Shown here one piece after another: positions 37,334 to 48,585 of a DNA stretch of 64,000 nucleotides. Position numbers and translations under genes: made by a program. Location: the NCBI RefSeq assembly GCF_032854445.1, contig NC_088302.1:53414046-53478045 (forward strand), written 5' to 3'. The first letter of the stretch is position 1, and each line of letters begins with the position of its first letter. The notes beneath the pieces were generated by a model. The model saw only the letters and a list, made by a program, of their open reading frames with translations, did not search any database and was not told the DNA's origin. Origin of the DNA: Liolophura sinensis. Lineage: Eukaryota; Mollusca; Polyplacophora; Chitonida; Chitonidae.

Positions 37334-39472
37334 GGCCAGTGTCCTCAACAAACAAATCAAACACATGTGCATGTAATTGCCTGGTTTTTCATTTGCTTTA
37401 TGGATTCATGTAGCTCTGACACTAATTCTTACTTTATGCTGTTAACTAATAGGGGTGAATGGCAGGGTTTGGGCATGGGGTGTTGTGGTAGGGTGGTAGT
37501 GGTTTGGATGTTGTTTCAGACATGCAGTGTACATTGTGTTTGTGTTGTCCAGACCAAGCTCACCAACCTGAAAAGATAAATACATCACCAACAGGGTTCA
37601 CACAATCCTTAAATTTCCTGGAAAAATGAAATTTTGTTTCAAGCACGTGAAAGTCGATTCTGGAGAAAAATAAAAACTGCTGGAAACTCCTTGAAAATTT
37701 CGATTTTGGGTGGAAGGAAAAGTCTGTTATGTTCATCATTCCTAGAATTTGAATTCCTAAAGCTAACCTTTCTAAGACAAATTCAGAACGTTTCTGAGGC
37801 ATTTTGTCATTATATCTTTACTTGAAAATTGCACTTTGGTCATGAAAAACTCCTGGAATTCATATTCATTCATGTTTCTCTGTACGAGCCTGGACCAAAT
37901 TTGTCTGGAATGGGTAGATCCAAGAAGGAGAACTTCCTTAGTGACTACTGCTCCAACTGGTAGTGTCACTTTCAATTATTTGTTCAATTAAAAATTTTAT
38001 GTGTAGACAGTGTTGTTGTTGTCATTTATCCCACTAAGGATGAATTTCATCTGCTTAGTCAGTGTGTTGCACTGTGGGAGTTGGAAGCACAGTGCTCGTC
38101 TGGTACTGCTCTACAGACTAGGTGATTATATTTCCTGGCAATTGTCTGGGTAAAGGCTGAGAGTGTGTTTGTGCTGTCCGTAGAGATATCTTAAGTAACA
38201 CTCTCTTAGGTAGTTTCCAACAGCTAATGGACTGATCTCTGTTTAATTAGGTTTGAAGTTTTAACATATTGGGCATTTAAACAGCTGATCAACGTTAAAG
38301 TTTCTGTGGGTTCATCCATTTGTTTGGTGGTTTTATGTTGTAGTAGACCACAGGTATACAACCTTAATTATGTGCTTCAACTGTAGAACTACTGGGCTGA
38401 GCCAATATTGCTAGAAACTAAGTTATATGATCCTTAAGAGCTGATCAGGGCCTGCTTGTACGAAGCTTTCTTAATGTTATGAGGAATTACCACCAGGGCA
38501 ACCAGCGATGTAGGCATGATGTCCCCGTGGTACTTATGAGCCCGTACCATTAAATGGGCTTCATACAAGTGGGCCCAGCTCTTTGTTGGTAGTTTGACTA
38601 GTTTGTAGCAGATTTAGCCCTGGTCTATTTCCTGAATATATATGGTATTATGAAGCAGTAAAATAAAAGCAACCCTGTCCTGCAGGTGAAATCCTCTAGA
38701 CTAAGGAGCAGAACAGGCGTGGCTTGATTGAGTTTCTGGTGTAGTTCTGAAAGTTGTTTGGTAAGACAGGTAATAATAGTGTGTTCCAGATACATTTTTA
38801 GGGTGTTGTTTTCAACAGTTATGGGATAATTTTTGGCATGTACATGTAGATCTGAAAGGTTATGATGTGGACAAAGGTGCTTGCAATTCAATCGCGAGGA
38901 CACACTAGATGTGGGTTCAAATCTGACCTTGAACAGGAAGTTGGTGGATTCCCCCACTCTCACTGCCTATGGAGCCTTGGTGATGCCTGTATGGTCTCTT
39001 ACATAATCTAACAGCCATTGAACAGCACTTAATTTCTTCCAGTATGATCATCATATCAATCTGTCACACGTGGAATAGTTCATCAGTAAGTTGCCACAGG
39101 TTGTTTGTTTACCTCAGGCACTCCAGTTTCCTCCTCCCATAATACTGACCACCATTTGCCATATAATTGAAGTTTTAAGTGTGCCATTAATTGATAGTGA
39201 AACACAGTTAATCACAGTTTGGACTGAGGCACTGTGCAGCTACTTATCCCAAATTAGACAAAATACTCCCCTCCTCATTGGCCAACAACGGTCACGTCAG
39301 GTACGGATATATTCTCTTATCCTGTAGATAACGTCAAATGTGTCTGCTGGGTAGGTTATCTCCCTTTGTTGGGTTGTGAATACAATCAACAGTGGTCACA
39401 TTGCTGAAGCCTTTCAGCTATGTATCGGTCTTCTGCACTGAATAGATGGGTCTTTGCAGGAGAAGTTCATTG
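37334..39472. other. Intron stretch, no gene seen
   Basis: AT-rich intron sequence. At 37600-37840 phrases such as TCCTGGAAAAATGAAATTTT and GGAAACTCCTTGAAAATTTC recur loosely, suggesting an old interspersed repeat. A B-box-like GGGTTCAAATCTGACC lies at about 38912. No exon was recognised. Confidence 0.35.
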
Positions 39473-39602
39473 CATGGTTACTCGGTGATAGGATATGCAA
39501 ATATATAGTGGCAAAAATCCTCATATTGGGCTCGGCGTCAAAATGAGGATTTTTGCCATTTTGACACCATATATTTGCTTATCCTATCACTGAGTAACCA
39601 TG
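39473..39602. repeat. Foldback (MITE-like) element, 130 bp
   Basis: Two arms of about 50-60 bp are near-perfect inverted repeats. The left arm runs CATGGTTACTCGGTGATAGG, then ATATGCAAATATATAGTG and GCAAAAATCCTCAT; the right arm mirrors it, ending CCTATCACTGAGTAACCATG. The loop of about 18 bp contains GGGCTCGGCG. The right arm has a small insertion relative to the left. Such a structure is typical of a miniature inverted-repeat or foldback transposon; transcribed, it would form a long hairpin RNA. No clear target duplication was found. Confidence 0.75.
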
Positions 39603-39698
39603 TAACCAATAATATGTCTACATGTGTTTGTGGACTACTTTTGTGGCCAAATTGTTAGAACATAAACCTTGAATTCTGGAGAACTATTGGCACTGTGT

Positions 39699-39902
39699 AC
39701 ATACATGTCTCTGTACATGTCTCTGTACATGTGTACATACATGTCTCTGTACATGTGTGCATACATGTCTCTGTACATGTGTGCATACATGTCTGTACAT
39801 GTGTGCGTACATGACTGTACATGTGTACATACATGTACATGTCTCTGTACATGTGTGCATAGTTGTCTGTACATGTGTGCATACATGTCTGTACATGCGT
39901 AC
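39699..39902. repeat. ACATGT-rich simple array
   Basis: Irregular tandem array of 12-24 base words: ACATACATGTCTCTGTACATG, GTGTGCAT and variants. It is rich in self-complementary ACATGT and GTACAT words. The open frames crossing it on both strands have no coding meaning. Confidence 0.85.
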
Positions 39903-41027
39903 AAGAAGTTTACATTGTACATTTGTATCTAAAAGAAGTGTACATTCTGCATTTGTGTGGATATGAGATGTCATCCTTGATTACTTTCAGCATCAATGTT
40001 GCCATAGTAATGGGCAGTTTAGATGGCCTTTGGCTGCATGTGCATGGCTCAATCTCTTAATGTGACATTTTAGGTGTGGTCTGCATGACTTCATGTATAT
40101 ACACAGGTGGCTTTATTAGAAGTCTGAGTCTAACTATGCAGGTAAAATGCCCTCAGGTAAAATAAGCTGTAAGTACGTTTGTGTGATTGAATATCAGAAA
40201 CCATACATCTTCATGGGTGGTGGGCAGCTATTAAATTACTGGAACCACTCAATAAACAGTGGAAGATTCGTTTACCAGCTGTAATACAGTGACTATATCA
40301 AGTCTGTACATAGAAATAAGCTAAAATAGATTTCAGTCTCGATATCCAAAAGCTTTAGAGCTGCCATTTAGTGGTTTGTTCAAAACGATGATCCACCTTG
40401 GCCAGTTCCAGCGGGAATTCCGGTTAATGGGATAACATGCTCTTAATGAAACTCTACAACATTTAGTTAGTGATTGGTCTGTTAAGAATGTGGTGCCTGC
40501 ATGAGCGCAGGGAACATGTGACATGAATCTGCAGAAGCAGTTGACCTGCTGTAAAGCACATCCCTGTACATATGGAGATTAGGCACAAACAGCAGCTGAT
40601 GATGCATCACAACACTTGTGCACGTGTAGCATGGGAACTGTTTTGAAAAATAACAATGGTATGCTTTAGCTGCCTACTGCTAAGTACATCGGCATCAGTG
40701 TCTGAAGTGGGACTGGATTAAGCATTATGGGAAGTAACTGCAGTTCAGGTATAGACAGTATAGTCGTGTGTTTTTCTGTGCTCAGGTAATGATAGTGAAA
40801 CCTTTGTGAATGTGAAACCTTTGTACACGGTAACGCGTGTGTGACACCTGTGACATCTCTAGTTATTGTACAGTGTCTCCCAGTTATGGAATTATTGTAA
40901 TGTTACTTTGTATATGTGTACCTACATATTCGTAGAGAGCGATCTGTTTTTTTTTATGGTTTGGTTTGAGCCAAAAGAGTCAGGCACTGATTTTTGATAT
41001 CTTTCTCACCACCACTGAAACAACAGT

Positions 41028-41308
41028 ATTTATTTATTTATTTATTTATTTATTTATGTCATTGGTGTTTTATGCCGTACTCAAGAGTATTTCACTTATA
41101 TGATGGCGACCAGCATTATAGTGGGAGGAAAACGGGGAGAATGCGGAGGAACCCACGACTATCCCCAGGTTGCTGGCAGGCCTTCCCACGTACAGCCAGA
41201 GAGATAGCCAGCATGAGCTGGACTTGAACTCGTAGCGACCACATTGGTGAGAGGCTCCTGGTCATTATGCTGTGTTAGCGTGCTAACCCCTCAGCCACGG
41301 AGGCCCCC
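41028..41308 (-). mobile_element. Full-length SINE (main family) with target duplication
   Basis: Minus-strand orientation. On that strand it begins GGGGGCCTCCGTGGCTGAGG with an A box and has a B box in GAGTTCAAGTCCAGCTCATG. The body includes CCACTATAATGCTGGTCGCC and AGTGAAATACTCTTGAGTAC, and the tail is a run of AAATA/AATA units. Flanking GAAACAACAGTA (41017-41028) and GAAAGAACAGTA (41309-41320) match at 11 of 12 bases, a target-site duplication expected for LINE-driven insertion. Confidence 0.9.
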
Positions 41309-41615
41309 GAAAGAACAGTAAGGTCAGTATTTGTACTCTTATTAAAAACAGTGCATATTTTTTATTGAGATTATGAGTGGCCAGTTCATTTTGTTTACTT
41401 TTGTCAATGTTCAGGATCAAAAGCTTTAGTCCAATGAGTTCAGCAAACTTTAGTTCATTAGTACATGCTGCATTTGAACAGTGACATGCCTTTAGTGAGC
41501 ACTAAATGCATTGAGAGTTTGCTGTTTCTTCAGAATTTGGTCTGACTTGTAGGGGATTGGCATCTTGTAGGGGATTGTACTATTAGCGCTTTTTAGCAGG
41601 TCTTCACTCTCAGCA

Positions 41616-41756
41616 TTTATTTATTTATTTGATTGCTGTTTTACACCATACTCAACAATATTTCTCTTATACAACTGCAGCCAGCATTATGGTGGAAAGA
41701 AACTGGGCATAGCCCAGAGGAAACCAATGACCATGCACAGGTTGCCTTCAGGATTG
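41616..41756 (-). mobile_element. SINE (main family), 3' part only
   Basis: Reads on the plus strand as the tail TATTTATTTATTTG, then TGTTTTACACCATACTCAAC, AGCCAGCATTATGGTGG and CCATGCACAGGTTGCC. The tRNA-like head is missing. The 90-bp minisatellite begins within about 20 bp of the broken end. Confidence 0.8.
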
Positions 41757-41771
41757 AAACCTGAAGGACAC

Positions 41772-42739
41772 TGGTATCCCACAGGGAATAATTTTGCCAT
41801 TAGGACTGTAGAAGATTGGCACCATCCGCCTTTAAGGGATAGACGACTTGTAGAGGATTGGTATCTTGTGAGAGACAATTCGTACTATCGGCACACTTTA
41901 GAGTATTGGCACCATCAACCTTTAAGGGATAGACAACTTGTAGAGGATTGGTATCATGTGTGAGACAACTCGTACTATCGGCACACTTTAGAGTATTGGC
42001 ACCATAAACCTTTAAGGGATAGAGAACTTGTAGAGGATTGGTATCTTGTTGGAGATAATTTGTTCTATTGGCACTGTGTAGAAGGTTGGCACCATCTGTC
42101 TTTAGGGGATAAACAAGCTGTAGAGGATTGGTATCTTGGAGAGAATAATTTGTTCTATTGGCACTGTGTAGAAGATTGGCACCATCTGTGTTTAGGGGAT
42201 AGACAAGCTGGTAGGGGATTGGTATCTTGGAGAGAATAATTTGTTCTGTTGGCACTGTGTAGAAGATTGGCACCATCTGTGTTTAGGGGATAGACAAGCT
42301 GTAGGGGATTGGTATCTTGGAGAGAATAATTTGTTCTATTGGCACTGTATAGAAGGTTGGCACCATCTGTGTTTAGGGGATAGACAAGCTGTAGGGGATT
42401 GGTATCTTGGAGAGAATAATTTGTTCTATTGGCACTGTGTAGAAGATTGGCACCATCTGTGTTTAGGGGATAGACAAGCTGTAGGGGATTGGTATCTTGG
42501 AGAGAATAATTTGTTCTATTGGCACTGTGTAGAAGATTGGCACCATCTGTCTTTAGGGTATAGCCAAGTTGTAGAGGATTGGTATCTTGGAGAGAATAAT
42601 TTGTTCTATTAACGCTGTGTAGAAGATTGGCACTATCTGTCTTTAGGGAATAGACAAGTTGTAGAGGATTGGTATCTTGGAGAGAATAATTTGTTCTATT
42701 GGCACTGTGTAGAAGATTGGCACCATCTGTATTTAGGGG
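41772..42739. repeat. 90-bp minisatellite, about 11 copies
   Basis: Units of 90 bp containing GGATTGGTATCTTGGAGAGA, TTGTTCTATTGGCACTGTG and TTTAGGGGATAGACAAGCTG. Left-hand units are diverged (GTGAGAGACAATTCGTACTA), central ones nearly identical. The period is 30 codons, so minus-strand frames of 158-204 codons remain open, but nothing supports translation. The array abuts a truncated SINE. Confidence 0.95.
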
Positions 42740-43406
42740 CCCACCTGACACTCTGTAGAAGATTAGCATGATCAGCCCCTAAGGGAGAACCCCTACAACG
42801 TTATTTTCACTTTGTTCCCTAAACACTATATTTATGCTACTAGTGTGTTAGTCTCTGTAAAGTGCATTTCAAAAACTAATATGTTAACTGGTTCCATGTA
42901 AAAATAACCGGAACAGAATGCTAGCCGAGTGATGTCATGCCGTGAATACCTGTATAGATTATGTATTGAAAAGCCCTGCAAAGCAACATTTAATATTTTA
43001 TTACATCGGTAACCTAAAGATACTGACTGCAAATTTACGTAAAGGGATATGTTTAATGAGCAAACCCGTAACATAAGAGCAAACTGAGTTCACTAGGAGA
43101 CTAAGGAGAGTACATATTTATTGATTGTTTATAATGTTTCGTTTTATGCATCTGCAATCAAACTCACTGGTGTGGAAGACTGAAGTGCAGTAAACCACTG
43201 TATTTGAACAGGTGGATGTACCTTACTAACCTTTTGACCACAGTAGCAGCGCTGTAGTGAAAACCAACTGCGTTATAACTGTTCTTAAAACCCTGACAAT
43301 CTAATCAACGTGTGCCAACATATGAAAAATTTGGCAAATATGCTGGTGTATATCAAATAAGCTATGGGGAAGATTTGTGTAAGTTAAGAGCACCCTGAAG
43401 CATATT

Positions 43407-43839
43407 GGTATAAGTCATATTTATGCGAGGTCTGCCGGTGTATGATTAATACAGTGGTATAAGTCAAAATAATGTGAGGTCTGCCAGCATTTGACTCATA
43501 CAGTGGTATGTCATAGTAATGTGAGATCTGCCAGCTTATGACTCACACAGTGGTGTAAGTCATAGTAATGCAAGATCTGCCAGCTTATGACTCATACAGT
43601 GGTATAAGTCATAGTAATGCAAGATCTGCCAGCTTATGACTCACACAGTGGTGTAAGTCATAGTAATGCAAGATCTGCCAGCTTATGACTCATACAGTGG
43701 TATAAGTCATAGTAATGCAAGATCTGCCAGCTTATGACTCATACAGTGGTATAAGTCATAGTAATGCAAGATCTGCCAGCTTATTACTCATACAGTGGTA
43801 TAAGTCATAGTAATGCAAGATCTGCCAGCTTATGACTCA
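43407..43839 (+). repeat. 49-bp minisatellite, about 9 copies
   Basis: Units contain GGTATAAGTCATAGTAATGC, AAGATCTGCCAGCTTATGAC and TCATACAGT. The left two copies are more diverged, the later ones nearly identical. Confidence 0.95.
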
Positions 43840-44364
43840 CAAGTTTTCTTTGATGTTGATGCTGCAATGTCTCGTGCAATTATGATTAGAATCAACGGGA
43901 AGCAGCCTTTTTGTAGGCTATATCACGTGATGGTCAGCAATGCGTTGATGCGTGCTAGTGATAAGTTAGAGAATCGTTTTGCAAAAGTTGTTGATGCCGG
44001 CAGCATGCTAAGCATTTACTGGTATAAGTTATCTCTAAGTTCAATAATTCAGCGTATGAGAGTGTTTTAGAGAAATTTTCACAAGTTGACGGCTAAATCG
44101 TCAAGGTGTGACAGCCCTAGCAGGTAGTGTGAGTTGGGATTAGGACTTTTACACGATGTTATGTTTTTAAAAACACCACCCGACTCTGGTGGATCATCAT
44201 ATGGGATTACTAGTTCCACTAATTTGTATTGTGCTTTTTACCTTCTGTTAAAAAAATGATTACATGTATAAACACACCTTGTAATGTAAAAAGCAGTGTA
44301 ATTATACTCAAAATGTGTGAATTGTCAACCAATGAATCTTTCCTTTGTGAATTTAGCAGTGTGA

Positions 44365-44935
44365 ATGTGTTACTTACCTGTGTGATTTTGAATCATATCT
44401 GTATGATTTTGGATCTTACCTATGTAAGATCTTATCTGTGTGAGTTTGGAACTTAAGTGTGTGATTTTGGATCTTACCTGTGTGGTTGTGTGTCTTACCT
44501 GTGTAAGTTATGTCTTTACATGTATGAGTTTAGCTCTAACCTGTATGATTTTGTGTTTTACCTGTATGATCTTGTGTCTTACCTGTGTGATTTTTAATCA
44601 TATCTGTATGATTTGGGATCTTACCTATGTAAGATCTTATCTGTGTGAGTTTGGAACTAACGTGTGTGATTTTGGATCTGATTTGAATGATTTTGGATCT
44701 TACCTGTGTGATTTTGTGTCTTACCTGCGTAAGTTAGGTCTTTACATGTATGAGTTTAACTCTAACCTGTATGATTTTCCTTTTTACCAGTGTGATTGTG
44801 TGTCGTACCTGTGTGATTTTGCATTTTACCTGTATGATGTTGTGTCTTACATGTGTGATTTTGTGACTTACCTCTGTCATTTTGTGTCTTACCTCTGTCA
44901 TTTTGTGTCTTACCTTGTGATCTTGTGTGTATTTT
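44365..44935 (+). repeat. 21-bp degenerate array running into a 3' splice site
   Basis: Imperfect units of about 21 bp, such as TACCTGTGTGATTTTGTGTC, with a longer composite block repeated at about 44380-44480 and 44585-44690. The array ends only a few bases before the acceptor ATTTTCAG of the exon at 44939, so it supplies the end of the intron. The 7-codon period leaves the exon's reading frame open through the repeat back to 44440. Confidence 0.85.
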
Positions 44936-44938
44936 CAG

Positions 44939-45324
44939 GACAAGGAAAGAAGAAGGGAGAGAAGAGTGAGCCCAAGTCCCAGAGTTCGTCTGACCTACAA
45001 GATGATGAACAGGTGTCGCCGGGGGTGTCGGCCCCGCCCAGGAAGAACAAACTCTGGTCCAGCTTCAGGGAAAAGGCAAAGATGCGCAGGAAGCGCGGGA
45101 AGGGCTCCAAGAGCGATGACGAAACCCTGAGCACAAGCCAGCCAATCACACCCACAGATGCCAACGGCCACACGCCAGATTTTGACACGCTGTTTAATGC
45201 TGCACAAAAGCGTAATGATCGGAGCTTGAGTGACCCTACGCTGACCCCGAGACTGCGTGACCGCAACCGGAGTGAGGATGGAGAGGTTGATAGCGGGATT
45301 GCTGTGGGAGACAGCTCGAGCTCG
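44939..45324 (+). CDS. Shared internal coding exon, unknown basic Ser-rich protein
   Basis: A 386-nt exon between acceptor TGTATTTTCAG and donor GTAAGT. After two bases that complete a split Gly codon it has 128 codons and ends in phase 0. The product starts QGKKKGEKSEPKSQSSSDLQ, has a strongly basic part (REKAKMRRKRGKGSKSDDE), then TPDFDTLFNAAQKRNDRSLS, and ends with DGEVDSGIAVGDSSSS. GC content and codon use differ sharply from the flanking intron. There is no signal peptide, membrane segment or Cys; it looks like a disordered, possibly phosphorylated, cytoplasmic N-terminal region of a larger protein whose later exons lie to the right. I do not recognise the family. Confidence 0.85.
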
Positions 45325-45904
45325 GTAAGTCCACCTCTTTGCTGACAAAACATTCCAATGTGGTTCAGAAACATGACACCTTCTAAGAATAGCAAGGAAT
45401 TAACAGGCCTAAGGTTTTGTCAAGGAGATGTTTTGAAGGACCAGTACATCATTGGATTTGCAATCATGAAAAATTCACTTTACCACAAACTCATGTTTTT
45501 TAATAAATCCTACATGCCTTTCTTTACCGTAATGCTTCAACCTTTTCGCATGTTTGCAAGGTGTTTAGGTGTCAAGCCTATTGTGAAGGCATTATTCTGT
45601 GTTGAGTGATAAAACAATACTTTTTATGACGCCCTGAAACTGGCCAATCCAACATAAGTAGTTTTCACTGCAAAACCAATTTAGAAATATGCACTGAAAT
45701 TCACTCTTTCAGATGCGAAAAGATAGATGAAATAGGGTAGTGTGCCAGCACACTTATCTGTTATTATGTTTTTCACATCATTCACAAAATGCCAATATTT
45801 TTCTGTTATGTTCATTTCATACGAAACACCGCCAGACTTTTATTTGATGTTAAGTAGTTTAAATGAGTTTGTTGAATTACATGTGATCACATTTTAGCTA
45901 GATT
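45325..45904. other. Intron, no gene seen
   Basis: AT-rich sequence after the donor of the exon at 44939-45324, up to the LINE remnant. No exon was recognised. Confidence 0.45.
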
Positions 45905-46216
45905 ATGTTTATACAACCACAATCTCAGTTTTTGTGGCAGGGTCACTTGTTGGGCCAGACAATTGAAAATGTACAAAATTTGAAGCTTGTTGGCCTGCAC
46001 ATAGACCGTACTCTTTCATGGCAGAGTCACACTGACTCAGTGTGCAGTACTGTGTCTAAGCTATTGTCAATACTGACGAGGCAGAAGCCTTTCCTTCCCA
46101 TTAAAACAAGACTATTTTTTCATAACAGTTCTGTCTTTCCTCATTTAATGTACACTGTCCCTATTTGGGCTACAAATGTAACAATAAATCATCAGCTGAA
46201 ACTTTTGAAATGTTAA
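45905..46216 (+). mobile_element. LINE reverse-transcriptase remnant (C-terminal part)
   Basis: The 103-codon frame contains LKLVGLHIDRTLSWQSHTDS, then VSKLLSILTRQKPFLPIKTR and FFHNSSVFPHLMYTVPIWA. This is the conserved layout at the end of the reverse transcriptase of non-LTR retrotransposons (K-LG-x-x-ID-x-x-L-W-x-x-H, then S-K-x-x-x-x-L-x-R, then V-x-P-x-x-x-Y-x-x-x-x-W). The catalytic domain upstream and the rest of the element are missing, and the frame soon breaks, so it is a dead 5'-truncated copy. It lies in an intron on the gene's strand. Confidence 0.75.
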
Positions 46217-46422
46217 ACTTAGAGACTATACATGAAATTATCCTATACCAAAAACATCTCCCTCCCTCAGGTTATATGGCAGCGTCACTTGTTTAGGATG
46301 GGCCTCTAACGACCTTTGTGAACCTGACCACGTTCATCATATGATGTAGTATGCTCACATGTGTATATGTAATGAGCATACAATATCCTGAATGCAATTG
46401 TACAGTTACACCATAAAGCTAA

Positions 46423-46655
46423 GGGGTCCTCTAAGCTAAGGAGACTCACATCAATGTGGTCGCTGTGAGTTCAAGTCCAGTTCATGCTGGCATCCTCTCT
46501 GGCTGTACATGGACAGACCTGACAGCAGTCTCCGGATGGTCGTGGGTTTCCTGCGGGCTTTGCCCAGTTTCCTCCCACCATAATGCTGACTGCCTTCACA
46601 AAAGTGAAATATTTTTGAGTACTGTGTAAAACGCCAATCAAATAAATAAAATGAA
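46423..46655 (+). mobile_element. SINE (main family) with perfect 11-bp target duplication
   Basis: Contains GGGGTCCTCTAAGCTAAGG (shortened head), GTCGCTGTGAGTTCAAGTCC (B box), TGGTCGTGGGTTTCCTGCGG, CCTCCCACCATAATGCTGAC, and the tail CCAATCAAATAAATAAA. CATAAAGCTAA flanks it on both sides (46412-46422 and 46656-46666). Much of the A-box half is deleted, so this copy is probably not transcribed by polymerase III. Confidence 0.9.
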
Positions 46656-46666
46656 CATAAAGCTAA

Positions 46667-48389
46667 ACATTTTAAAAGGAAGCCTAATGACTACCATTAA
46701 AGTGCTTGTTCAGTTCCAAGAGAAACCTGATGGAAAAATTAAAATGCTATGAATGGCATTAGTTAAAAAATATTTACAATCAATAACACTGTCCAGACAT
46801 TACAAGTGAATTCTTCTAAAAAATAAATGTTTGGCAGTTTCCGTAAAATTTTCCTGATGTGGCGTGAAAATATTCCTTATGTGACGATGAATGAGGATGA
46901 AATGATGTCATGCTCATTTGAAAGTATGACGTCTTACGTGGCCATATGCGATTAGTGACTCACATGTTCTTGTGTTGCATCAGGCAAAATTGGACAGAAA
47001 ACTTTTGTTTATTTTTTATCCTATGAATGGATGTGAACTGACAGTTCCTATATTATTTTGTAAACTTTTATGTTCAAGAATGTTACAGGAGTTTCATACA
47101 GATATTTGAAATGGATGAATTAATTTATATTTTATACCGGTAATACCGTGTTTTTGCGTGGTTCGTAAACCTACAGCCTGTCTCAGCTGTACAAGCCTGT
47201 AAATGTACCTGTGTATGTATACACGGTCAAACTGAATACCACCACTGAAGCTGCCATTAATGTCACATATAAGTAAACATATTAACCCAGTTTGAGCATA
47301 TCATACTTTAATAGCTATGATATAACTGGGGTCTTTTTTATCTCTTTTACTGCTTGAAAGAGAAATTGTTGAATATTGAAGTAAAAATGGGTTTATTCTT
47401 CACATGATTTCATTAACTAGGCGTGCTTTGAAGCCATGAAGTTTATCAATGTTGCCTTCTGCCTGACAAATCCTCGTACAGTTACATTTGTTAATTGATC
47501 TCATTGGTCAAAGACCAGCGACAACAGCATTGCCATAGTCAAATAAGGCATTTAGTGTACCAAAATGAAGCTGTAATCTGTGGAAAACCTATATCAGCAT
47601 ATTGTCATGAGTTGTTCCCCCTTGTACATGTCTGCGTGACACAATGGGCCCTATAGTACAAGACAATTTGATCTATAGTGATGAAGTTTTGATGAGCAGT
47701 GTGTGGTATTTAGTAAATAATGTGTATTTAGTAAACATATCAGCACCCTGCATTTAAAACAGTTTCATGTTTTAAAATTTATTTGTGGTCCACTCGATAC
47801 TAAACATGTGTGAACAGTTATACGCTGCAGTCTAGCCTTACATGTACATGCAACATTTATCTTACAAAGGTCGTCCAGTTTTTCTGTACTTTGACCTTTC
47901 AGACTATGATTAGATGTTTCAGTCTTGTTTAGATGTGCATTTTAAATGTAACTTGTATATTTGCATAAGACTGGCATTATAGAAGTTTTATTTAATATAC
48001 AGCTTCTGTACAAAAGAATAATAAAGATCCGAAACCTCACATACATTTTCTCCAGATCAGTAGAATCAGCCAGAATGTTCAGATGTTATTGTTTGAATAG
48101 ACCAACACGAACAACAAGAGGGAAAAGTTCTGCAAATAATAACGATTCATTATATTATAAAAGCAGATTGCGAATCACAAAACAAAAATGTGGACACCGT
48201 GTGCACCCAGGTTTACAAAATGTCTTCATTTGCAGGCATAAACTTTTTGGGATGCACTGGCGAGAAGATGAATACCCTTATAAGTAGCTGATGTAATGAG
48301 ATGTTTGATGCATTCAATCAGAATTAATTACTCCTCAGTACTGTGTATTGTTATAGCCCTGTGATTACTGCAGTGTTTGTATCTGTCTT
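46667..48389. other. Intron stretch, no gene seen
   Basis: AT-rich sequence. An open frame at 47961-48287 has no recognised motif or splice context and I do not call it. No RNA gene or mobile element was recognised. Confidence 0.4.
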
Positions 48390-48585
48390 TAGGTGTAACA
48401 AATTGGTTAGTTAGTGTAACAAATTGGTTAGTTAGTGTGTTTAGGTGTAACAAACTGGTTACTTAGTATAACAAACTGGTTACTTAGTGTAACGTATTGG
48501 TTAGTTAGTGTGTTTAGGGTGTAACAAACTGGTTACTTAGTATAACAAACTGGTTACTTAGTGTAACAAATTGGTTAGTTAGTGT
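48390..48585 (+). repeat. 21-bp array with two unit types
   Basis: About nine units of GTGTAACAAATTGGTTAGTT and TATAACAAACTGGTTACTTA, with GTGTTTAGG spacers. A block of three units plus spacer appears twice (48436-48509 and 48519-48585), a small higher-order repeat. Confidence 0.85.

Noticed and set aside
41800-42769. Minus-strand frames of 158 and 204 codons (repeats such as NTDGANLLHSANRTNYSLQD)
   Set aside because: Derived from the 90-bp tandem unit.
47961-48287. 108-codon plus-strand frame
   Set aside because: No recognisable motif, no splice sites, AT-rich composition like the surrounding intron.
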